Source of the DNA: Ureaplasma miroungigenitalium
Lineage (GTDB): Bacteria > Bacillota_I > Bacilli_A > Mycoplasmatales > Mycoplasmoidaceae
Direction of reading: 5' to 3'
Assembly (NCBI RefSeq): GCF_025780085.1
Contig: NZ_JAOXHL010000002.1
Coordinates: forward strand, 62,001 to 126,000
Length of the DNA: 64,000 nt
Positions 56,482 to 64,000 of the stretch are shown here, one piece after another. The translations under genes and the position numbers were made by a program. The notes beneath the pieces were generated by a model. That model was not told where the DNA came from, searched no databases, and saw only the letters and a list, made by a program, of their open reading frames with translations. Each line of letters starts with the position of its first letter. The stretch's first letter is position 1.

Positions 56482-57459
56482 ATGCATAAACCACACATTC
56501 TACTTTTAACATCCGGAGGCGATGCTCCTGGGATGAATACTTTTCTTGCCAAAAGTATTCATTTATTACGTACTAAATACACTGTTTATTTGTGTCATAA
56601 CGGTTTAAATGGTTTAATTAAAAACCAAATTGAACCAGTGAATGAACACGCTGATTATCTACAATTTCTTAATCAACCCAGCACTTTCTTAGGTTCTTCG
56701 CGTCTACAAAAACCATTACAAGAAGATGCTGTTTCTTTGGCTGCGATAATCAAAAACCTACAACACTATCAGATTGCGCATTTAATTATTCTGGGTGGTA
56801 ATGGTAGCATGGGTGCTGCTGATGTCATTAGTTTGGCTAGTAGAGTAAATATCATAAACGTTCCTTTTTCTATTGACAATGATTTGCGTGAACAATTTTA
56901 TACCATCGGTTCACTATCAGCTGCTTTATTTAATCAATCATTGCTGAATAATCTTAAATATACTAATCAAGCACACAATGCTTTGTGTTTCGTTGAAATT
57001 ATGGGTCGTAACCATCCTTACCTTTTAGAAGAATCAATTGTTGATCTAAACCCTTTATTAACAATTAAAAGTGTGCCAGAAAAATTAACACCACAGGTTA
57101 TTTGTGACAAAATAGCTGCCAAATTAGCAAGCAAGCAAAAATATGATCCCTTAATTGTTGTTAAGGAACTAATTTATCAGCCACACGAATATGATCAGAT
57201 TAACGAACTGATTAAACAAACATTCCCTGAGATCATCGTTCGTCGACCCATCTTTTTTTCTTATTTACAACGTGGGTGTGATGTAGCTAAAATTGATCAA
57301 ATGATTTGTTTGAATGCTGTTGAAAAACTATTTGATTTTCTTAATAATTTCACATTTGATAATCCGATAAATAATTTCTTTGTCGCGATTAATCAAAACA
57401 ACAAAGATGATATTAAAATCCTACCCTATCAGATTTTGAAACAAAAACCACAACAATAA
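56482..57459 (+). CDS. 6-phosphofructokinase-like protein, degenerate active site
   Basis: A 325-residue PFK-A fold protein with TSGGDAPGMN at 10-19, SSR (fructose-bisphosphate/ATP Arg) at 72-74, VEIMGR at 171-176 and LQRG. Key changes: GGDGS is GGNGS, so the Mg-binding Asp is N107; PGTIDND is PFSIDND (base Asp D132 kept, S130 for Thr); the GTD-x-TIGF segment is REQFYTIGSLS; the Arg of the SHxR motif is A167; GDIAL after MGR is lost. It cannot be excluded as an enzyme, but ordinary ATP-PFK activity is doubtful. It lies behind methyltransferases, not beside pyruvate kinase as in many mollicutes. Confidence 0.88.
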   Translation: MHKPHILLLTSGGDAPGMNTFLAKSIHLLRTKYTVYLCHNGLNGLIKNQIEPVNEHADYLQFLNQPSTFLGSSRLQKPLQEDAVSLAAIIKNLQHYQIAHLIILGGNGSMGAADVISLASRVNIINVPFSIDNDLREQFYTIGSLSAALFNQSLLNNLKYTNQAHNALCFVEIMGRNHPYLLEESIVDLNPLLTIKSVPEKLTPQVICDKIAAKLASKQKYDPLIVVKELIYQPHEYDQINELIKQTFPEIIVRRPIFFSYLQRGCDVAKIDQMICLNAVEKLFDFLNNFTFDNPINNFFVAINQNNKDDIKILPYQILKQKPQQ

Positions 57460-57479
57460 TTATTGCTGTGGTTTTGTTT
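57443..57479. terminator. Terminator between the PFK-like gene and mutM
   Basis: Stem AAAACCACAACAAT / ATTGCTGTGGTTTT with one mismatch and loop AATT, T-run on the plus side; convergent genes share it. Confidence 0.85.
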
Positions 57480-58315
57480 TATTTACGAGCTTTTTGACAG
57501 CGTGGACAGAAGTATGTTCCCCGGCCATTTAATTTAATTTTCTCAATTATAGAAGGACAATGAAAACAATTTTCTTTATCTCGCCCGTGTACTTGTAATA
57601 AAGACTGGTATGATCCTTGTTTATCTTTATCAACCTTAAACGAATGAATTGAAGTACCATTGTGTTCAATTGAAGTTGCTAAAATATTTTTCGCATGCGT
57701 ATAGAGGTTAGTAAAATCTTGACGTTTTAAACTACTAGCCTTTGTAGCTGGGTGAATCTGACAAGCAAAAAGAATCTCATTAGCATAAATGTTGCCAATC
57801 CCGCTAATTTTGGTTTGATCTAATAATAAGGTTTTTATATCCTTATTCGATTTGCTTAATTGAGCATAAAAGAAGTTAGCATCCACAGTTTTATCAAGCG
57901 GATCTTTATTGACTTTTTGTAGCTCTTTAGAATTTAAATAGTCTGTTTTATCATAAACATGAAATGTTCCAAATTGACGCGTATCATGATACACTAGTTT
58001 ATAACCGTTTTGTAAATAAAAAACAATATGGGCATGCGCACGGTTAACAAACTCCTCTTTTTCTAAATAGAAAAATTTACCTTCCATACGTAAGTGCACG
58101 GCAATCACATCATTATTATCCATGAAAAAAAGTAAGTATTTTCCGTGTCGTTGAATTTCCAGAATCTCTTGGTTTTTAAAACGATTGATAAATTGGTCTG
58201 GTGTTTGGTTTTTTAAGATTTTTGGCAAGAAGACTTCAATGTCTTTTATTTTTTTGTTTAGAACTAGTTCATTTAAATGGTTAACAATAACTTGGACTTC
58301 TGGTAACTCAGGCAT
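57479..58315 (-). CDS. mutM: Formamidopyrimidine-DNA glycosylase
   Basis: Base-excision repair glycosylase/AP lyase for oxidised purines (8-oxoG), 278 residues. Catalytic Pro1-Glu2 of MPELPEVQ, the H2TH region (LLDQTKISGIGNIYANEIL), the Lys of the active loop (HSFKVDKDKQG), and a C-terminal zinc finger CFHCPSI...FCPRCQK are all present. AAAGGAG precedes the ATG. Last in the thiI...mutM unit. Confidence 0.96.
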   Translation of the reverse strand: MPELPEVQVIVNHLNELVLNKKIKDIEVFLPKILKNQTPDQFINRFKNQEILEIQRHGKYLLFFMDNNDVIAVHLRMEGKFFYLEKEEFVNRAHAHIVFYLQNGYKLVYHDTRQFGTFHVYDKTDYLNSKELQKVNKDPLDKTVDANFFYAQLSKSNKDIKTLLLDQTKISGIGNIYANEILFACQIHPATKASSLKRQDFTNLYTHAKNILATSIEHNGTSIHSFKVDKDKQGSYQSLLQVHGRDKENCFHCPSIIEKIKLNGRGTYFCPRCQKARK

Positions 58316-58331
58316 AAATTGCTCCTTTTTT

Positions 58332-59192
58332 TTAAAAACTAAGGTTAATTTTTCAACGCATTAAAAAATCTGATAAAGCGTCGTCATCAATTTGTTTAAC
58401 AACGAAATCATCTAACACTGCTGTTTCTAGTAGATCAGTTTTGATTTTCGCTAATTCATAGCATAAATAAGCGTTTTCTTTATCGTTGATTAATTTTGTT
58501 TGAATACTATTTGAACACTTATCTAGATTGTTATAAATATTATCAAGACTATCGAAATTAAGAATTAAGTTCAATGCAGTTTGTTTGCCAATTCCACGCA
58601 CGCCAGTTAAATTATCCGAACTATCACCAGCTAAGGCTTTGAAATCAATAATTTGTAATGGTAATAAATCGTTATTTTGTTCGGCAAAATTGGCTATATT
58701 ATTTGTTTGTAAAACGCTAACTCCGGTTTTAAACAAATGCACTTGCGTTAATTCATTAACTAGTTGCAATAAGTCTTTATCCGAAGAAAAAACATCTACA
58801 TGAATATTTTTTTCATTGCAGAATCGTGCGAATGAACCCACAATATCATCGGCTTCATAACCGGGATAAACAAATGTTTTCAAGCCTAAAATATGAAATA
58901 ATTCTTTAATCGGTTCTAGTTGATCTACTAACTCCTGATCCATTGGTTTACGATCTTTCTTATAATCACTATAAACATCTTTACGCAATGTTTGGTGCGG
59001 GCTATCTAAAGCAACTAACGCATAATCATAGGCATCAAATTGCATAATATTTTTTAACATTTTACCAACTAATTTAATTGCATTATTCGGAGGAACATTG
59101 TGTGCCTTATTATATTCTAATTGTTTATATGAAGCAAAATATGCTCGATAAATTAGCGCACTAGCGTCTAAAACAAAAGCTTTTTTACTCAT
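58332..59192 (-). CDS. Stand-alone 5'-3' exonuclease (PolA-type)
   Basis: Homologue of the N-terminal 5'-nuclease domain of DNA polymerase I, 286 residues without a polymerase domain, the form found in mollicutes. Metal residues are visible in VLDASALIYRAYF, YKKDRKPMD, GYEADDIVG, FSSDKDLLQLV and ALAGDSSDNLTGVRGIGKQTA (helix-hairpin-helix). Acts in Okazaki-fragment and repair processing. AGGAGG precedes the ATG, which lies 4 nt from the dnaE stop. Confidence 0.93.
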
Positions 59193-59196
59193 TTTT

Positions 59197-62022
59197 TTAT
59201 TCCTCCTTTTGGATCTTATCAATAATATAGTATGTTTGGTGTTGCACAATTATCACATTGTAAAATTGATCTTTTTGTCAATCCACTTTCAATCGACAAT
59301 AACAATTAAAAACCTGCTCATTATATTTAATAAAAACAATCGCATAATTTTGTTTTTTAGCGTTTGTTCGTCACTCGCAACCAACAACTTCCACTTGGAT
59401 AAATTGATTCAACAATAATGGGGTTGTTTGGATCGCTAAATCTTTTCATGCAAATCCCAAGTATTCTTTTTCAAATGAGACGAATTCTTGATTGGATGCG
59501 AGATTAAATTCCTCTTCCGCCAATTGTTTTTCAAAGCTAAAGAAACCATCCTTAATAAGTTCTAGGACCGTAAAATTTTTCTCTAAATTAGCAATTAAAA
59601 ATTTACGTGATATACCAAAACGATCAAAAGCACCTAAACTAATTAAGACAATCATATTGGCCAAGGTTACCTTGTTAGCTTTTAAATTTACAAAGCAGTC
59701 TCAATAATTTTTGGTATTACGGTCAGCTTGAATAATTTTTTGACAAGTTTCGGAACCAAATCCTTTAATCGATTGCAAACCAAAATAAATACTCTTATCG
59801 TGGACGTTGATACTAAAATCCACCTGACTTAAGCAAATATCGATTGGTTTAATCTTAATTCGATAAGTTTGAGCTTCTTGAAAATAGTTCAGAATTTTAT
59901 TTTTATTATTGCCTTGCGTGTTTAATAAAGATACAAAAAACTCTAACGGGTAATGACGTTTTAAATAAGCTAATCAATAACTAATTAGTGAATAAGCTAA
60001 GGAATGCGAATGATTAAATCCATAATTACCAAAACGCATAATATAGTCGTATCATTTTTGTGCTTGTTGTTTTGAATACCCATTAGCTTCTGCGTTCTTC
60101 ATAAAATCCGATTGTAAAGCTAGCAGTTGTTCGTTGTCTTTTTTTGAAATAGCTCGACGGAACAAATCGGCATTAGCTGCATCAAAACGTGCAATTAATT
60201 GAACTAATTGAATCACTTGTTCTTGGTACACAATAATACCGTGTGTCGGTTCTAAAATCGTTTTGATGTCCATATTTTCATAAAATATCTTATGTGGTTC
60301 TTTTCGATTTTTTAAATATTGATAAATTTGTTCTTGTGCTCCAGGACGTAAAAGTGCAGAGGCGATTGATATATCTTCAATACTTTGGGGATTAATCTTT
60401 TTGACTAGATTCGTCATGGCTGGTGACTCTAATTGAAAAATACCTAAAGTTTTGCCTTGACCAAGATCATGAAGAACATTTAGGTCATGCTCGTTAATAT
60501 TCAATAAATCGATATGTTCATTGTAATTTGTGATTAATAACTTTTGAATATCATATAAAAATGTCAAGTTTGTTAGGCCCAATAAATCCATTTTAATTAA
60601 CCCAAAACGTTCTAGATATTCCATGCTATATTGAGATAAATAGCGGTCATTCATCCCTTTTTGTAAAGGAATTCTTGTACGTAAAGGACTATTTGATAAA
60701 ATGATTCCCGCAGCGTGTGTTCCTACATTTCGCGGAATATTAATTAATTTAAAAGCTAATTTAAATAATTGAGGGTGACGTTCATCGTACTCGTGTAGCT
60801 TACTTGTAATTTCTTGAAGATCATTTGGATCTTTTAGTTGATCAATTTTCTTACAGATTTCGTTAATAGTTTTTAAATTAATTTCTAAAATTCGGCCAGT
60901 ATCACGAATGGCTGTTTTAATTTTAATTCTTTGGAAAGTAATAATATAGGCTGTATGTTCATTCGTATATTTATTAAAGATATATTCCAAAACATCATCC
61001 CGTTTACGATCCATAATGTCGGTATCTATATCGGGCATTGTTTTTCTTTTGGGATTTAAAAAACGTTCAAATAACAAATTATATTTAATTGGATCAGCGT
61101 CAGTAATTTCCATACAATATGCAACCAGTGATCCAGCAGCACTTCCACGGCCTGGTCCAATCAATATATCATGGTCTTTCGCATAATTAATAAAGTCAGC
61201 AACAATTAAAAAGTAGTCTTCAAATTTTTTGGAACTAATGACATCTAATTCGTAATCTAAACGCTGGCGATAAAGATCAATTTGAGGGTGATCAACCCCG
61301 ATTCGTTTCATTAAGCCGTCCAAACACATTTTATGTAATAAACTAGCTGATGTAATTTTTTTATCAGCTTGAAAAACAGGGATATTCATTGGCAGATTAG
61401 GAATTACTAAATCCACTTGTTTCAATAATTGTTTTAAATTTTCAATTCCTGTAGGTAAATAATTGCTTATTAGTAATTCCTCGTTATATAAGTAAGCATC
61501 ACTATTTTGCACTTCCGGTTGGATTTTTTCTAACAATGTATTGTTTTTAATAGCTAATAAACCTGTGTATGCTAAAAAGTCTTTCTCTTCTTGAAAATAT
61601 GCGCTATGACAAGCAATATAATTAGAGGCTGATAAATCATCTGCAACATAAAAATTAGCATGGGTATAGTTTAAATCACCCTTTTTACGGATAATAAAAA
61701 TATCGTCATTAATTTGTAAATCAAAGTCCTCTTCTAACATGACGTGTGAAGAAATTTGCATTAGTTGCAAATAACCTTGATAATTTTTAGCAATGACGAT
61801 TATTTGGTTGTTTTTGTAATTAATTTCAATCCCAAGTACGGGTTGCAAATGAGCTTTAACAGCTAAATCATAAAATTCAATGGCTCCATACATATTGTTT
61901 AAGTCCGTTAAACAAACATGTGTCATTTGGTTTTCTTGAGCAAACAAAACTAAATCTTCAACACTAATTGTTGAAGATAATAAAGAATAGTATGAATGCG
62001 CATTAAGATTTGCTAATTTCAT
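59197..62022 (-). CDS. dnaE: DNA polymerase III alpha subunit, DnaE type
   Basis: Replicative polymerase of 941 residues. Palm motifs are GPGRGSAAGSLVAYC and PDIDTDIMD (catalytic Asp pair), then FQRIKIKTAIRD, NVGTHAAGIILS and the thumb/finger YQEQVIQLV. The N-terminal PHP domain is kept in shape but its metal ligands are not: HxHS is NAHSYYS and TDHGNM is TDLNNM. The C-terminal part is short with a reduced OB fold. The length and motif order are of the short DnaE group, not PolC. Confidence 0.95.
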
Positions 62023-62207
62023 TATTTTTGTTTTTCTTTAGCACGAATTAAATCCTTAATTTGTTTACGTTTCTTAGGATCTAAATCTTCGTAATCTAAT
62101 TGGTATTGTAATTCTTCGATTGTTTGTTCATGCAAAGGTCGTTCCTCGAAAAGATCGTTTGGATCAAAAACAGAGGTTACATTGTCATTCTTTCTATCGT
62201 TTATCAT
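62022..62207 (-). CDS. Small charged protein of unknown function
   Basis: A 61-residue protein with a charged, mainly helical sequence (EQTIEELQYQLDYEDL then DPKKRKQIKDLIRAKEKQK). It overlaps the dnaE start by one base (TAATG) and starts 3 nt after nrnA. No signal peptide or family is recognised. The conserved spacing and tight overlap argue that it is a real gene. Confidence 0.6.
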   Translation of the reverse strand: MINDRKNDNVTSVFDPNDLFEERPLHEQTIEELQYQLDYEDLDPKKRKQIKDLIRAKEKQK

Positions 62208-62210
62208 AAA

Positions 62211-63191
62211 TTACTCCTTTTTGGCATCAATATTTATTATAAAGTTTTTTAAATTCTGAATAAAGTTTGGCAGTTGATCAAGTGAGTCTAAATAACAGCC
62301 GGCCGCTAAATCATGACCGCCACCGTTATATTCATTAGCCACTAAACGAATCGGATAGTCTGCAGAGCGTAAGGAAATCTTATAATGTTGATCCTCTGGC
62401 ACATAATAAATGACGAATCAGATTTTAGCCTCTCGCACACTAGCTAACAAATTAACTTTTTCCCCTCAACGATCGAAATTATAAATTTCATTTCATTCTG
62501 GTTGTACTAATAAATAACCAACGTTTTCATCGATTACCATTTTAGTCATGAGTTGTGCATCAAATAAAGCTTCTTGGAAATTACGAGCATATAACTGGTT
62601 ATATATTTTTTGATGTTTTACACCATTTTTGTAAAATCAACCCATTAAATTATAAGTGTCATCATCTACCTTGTCATACATTAAACGATTAGAATCTGTA
62701 CATAAACCAATAAATAAATACTCCAGGGTTTTTAAATCATAGTTCAGACTACTATTTTTTAGTGCTAGGCCAATCATTTCACAAGCCGCTATAGAAGTAT
62801 CATCTATATACATAAAATCTGTGTAAGTGGGATTTTTGACATGATGATCGATTAAAATTGTTTTCTTACAAAAAGTATGCAAGTTAGAAAGCACGCGTTC
62901 ACTATTGGCTGTATCTACAATAAAACCAACTGATTCCTTAATAAAATCTAAGCCAACTTCTTCGTCTGTAAGTTCAAATAAATTTTTAAAATCTTTTTCA
63001 TCTAAGGTATTCATACCTACAATTTTAACATCTAATCAGAAAGCATTTAAACGCAAGATACGTGCCAAAGCGAAAGCGCTTCCTAAGGCGTCGCAATCCG
63101 GATTTTTATGTACAAAAATACTCGCCTTACTAAATCCTTGTGTGTGTTTAATTCATTCTTCAGCTGCTGTTAGATAATTAATATTAATCAT
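62211..63191 (-). CDS. nrnA: Bifunctional oligoribonuclease/PAP phosphatase NrnA
   Basis: DHH-family phosphoesterase of 326 residues that degrades nanoRNA and 3'-phosphoadenosine phosphate. Motifs are HKNPDCDALGSA (DHH motif I-II), VDTANSERV, LIDHHVKN, CTDSNRLMY and the DHHA1 GGGHDLAAG. The Cys in HKNPDCDA replaces the usual Gly. TGA-Trp codons break it under the standard code. AAGGAG precedes the ATG; in the same unit as thiI and dnaE. Confidence 0.93.
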
Positions 63192-63193
63192 AT

Positions 63194-64000
63194 CTACTCC
63201 TTTACATTTATTTTTTGAATGTGGTTTTTAAGGGTTGATTCAAGAATGCCATCAATAACAATCGATTCTTGTTCCAAATTAATCACCGTCTCTAATTTGG
63301 GAGAAGTTGTCGGCGACGGAGGAGCAAAGGCTGCACACGAATCATCATAAGGTAAAATACTCGTTTCATATGTATTATATTTAATAGCTAAATCAATAAT
63401 TTCGTTCTTATCATAAGTAATTAACGGTCGTACAATCAAGTAATCATCAATAGCTTGTGAGATCACCTTCATTGAGTTTGTTGTTTGACTTGCTACTTGG
63501 TTCAATGATTCACCCGTTACTAAAAAATCACATTTATTAGCTTGGGCAATATGTTTAGCGATTCGCATAAAATAACGACGCATTAAAATAATTCGATAGT
63601 TTGTTTTGGAAATATGTGAAATTTCTTCTAACATAGGTGTAAAGTTACAAATATATAAATGTGAATTGCACAACTTATTATCCATGGTAATTAATTTAGT
63701 TAAATCTTTAACTTTTTGTAAAGCGTTTTCCGAAGTGTGTGGTGGTGTTACAAACGTAATAAAGTCCACACTGATTCCTCGTTTCATAACCAAACGTGCC
63801 GCTACTGGGGAATCAATTCCACCAGATAATAAAACCAATGCTTTTCCGTTGATACCTACAGGTAAACCACGTGCACCTTCTATTTTTAAATAATAAACAT
63901 AACAATCTTCATAATTAACATCAACATTAATTAAAATATCTGGATGATGTATATCCACTTTAACCATTTGATTCGTTGTTAAAATATGGCCTGCAATAAT
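63194..64000 (-). CDS. thiI: tRNA 4-thiouridine synthase ThiI (cut by window edge)
   Basis: Sulfurates U8 of tRNA with sulfur from a cysteine desulfurase. The window has 268 residues of the C-terminal part; the 5' end (THUMP domain) lies beyond 64000. Seen are the PP-loop SGGIDSPVAARL, TGESLNQVASQT, RPLITYDKNEI and PYDDSCAAFAPPSPTT, with the Cys that corresponds to the first active-site cysteine. No rhodanese domain follows, as in Gram-positive ThiI. SufS of this window is a possible sulfur donor (inference). Confidence 0.95.
   Translation of the reverse strand: MIAGHILTTNQMVKVDIHHPDILINVDVNYEDCYVYYLKIEGARGLPVGINGKALVLLSGGIDSPVAARLVMKRGISVDFITFVTPPHTSENALQKVKDLTKLITMDNKLCNSHLYICNFTPMLEEISHISKTNYRIILMRRYFMRIAKHIAQANKCDFLVTGESLNQVASQTTNSMKVISQAIDDYLIVRPLITYDKNEIIDLAIKYNTYETSILPYDDSCAAFAPPSPTTSPKLETVINLEQESIVIDGILESTLKNHIQKINVKE

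Overview
The window is a contiguous, AT-rich stretch of a Mollicutes (mycoplasma-type) chromosome. UGA must be read as tryptophan: almost every recognisable gene (fusA, rpsG, ftsY, alaS, proS, sufB, glpK, era, dnaG, dnaE) is interrupted by in-frame TGA at expected Trp positions and is intact only under genetic code 4. All CDS coordinates below use TAA/TAG stops only. Gene packing is dense, starts and stops often overlap by 1-23 nt, and most units end in a hairpin followed by a T-run. Housekeeping content fits a wall-less parasite: SMC, FtsY, archaeal-type ProRS, DnaE, a stand-alone 5'-3' exonuclease, lipoproteins and GlpK. I cannot name the species; a Mycoplasma/Ureaplasma/Malacoplasma-like lineage is an inference.

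Layout. 1-1878 (minus): rpsL-rpsG-fusA, with fusA cut by the window edge. 1998-6311 (minus): smc-ftsY-ylxM. 6421-12745 (minus): deoA-alaS-ruvX-membrane protein. 12803-19660 (minus): sufC-sufD-sufS-sufU-sufB-proS and an unknown Cys-containing repeat protein, probably one long unit. 19788-23749 (plus): a 1095-aa lipoprotein and rpe. 24034-24445 (plus): tmRNA. 24521-33503 (minus): S1-like protein, a giant FtsX-type permease, a TtcA-like thiolase, nucleoside deoxyribosyltransferase, lipoprotein and glpK. 33603-36458 (plus): ppa-lspA-rluD-tsaB. 36491-38855 (minus): an ABC ATPase/permease pair. 39034-43313 (minus): rpsU, then argS, a PGK-like protein and an M42 aminopeptidase. 43413-43994 (minus): a four-helix membrane protein. 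44075-45373 (plus): a small membrane protein and hemW. 45429-48941 (minus): a divergent secDF and apt. 49084-54402 (plus): ybeY-era-recO-glyS-dnaG. 54424-54505 (minus): tRNA-Leu(CAA). 54601-57459 (plus): three tandem methyltransferases and a PFK-like protein. 57479-64000 (minus): thiI (cut by the edge)-nrnA-small ORF-dnaE-5'-3' exonuclease-mutM.

How it fits together. A complete Bacillus-order sufCDSUB operon supplies Fe-S clusters. Likely clients in the same window are the TtcA-like tRNA thiolase (Cys triad) and HemW (radical SAM CxxxCxxC). SufS may also supply sulfur to ThiI.

The most unusual items are two full-length glycolytic-enzyme look-alikes that have lost catalytic residues (PGK-like between argS and an aminopeptidase; PFK-like behind three methyltransferase paralogues), a half-length SufD, and a 311-aa protein of unknown function with an internal repeat and two CxxxC pairs.
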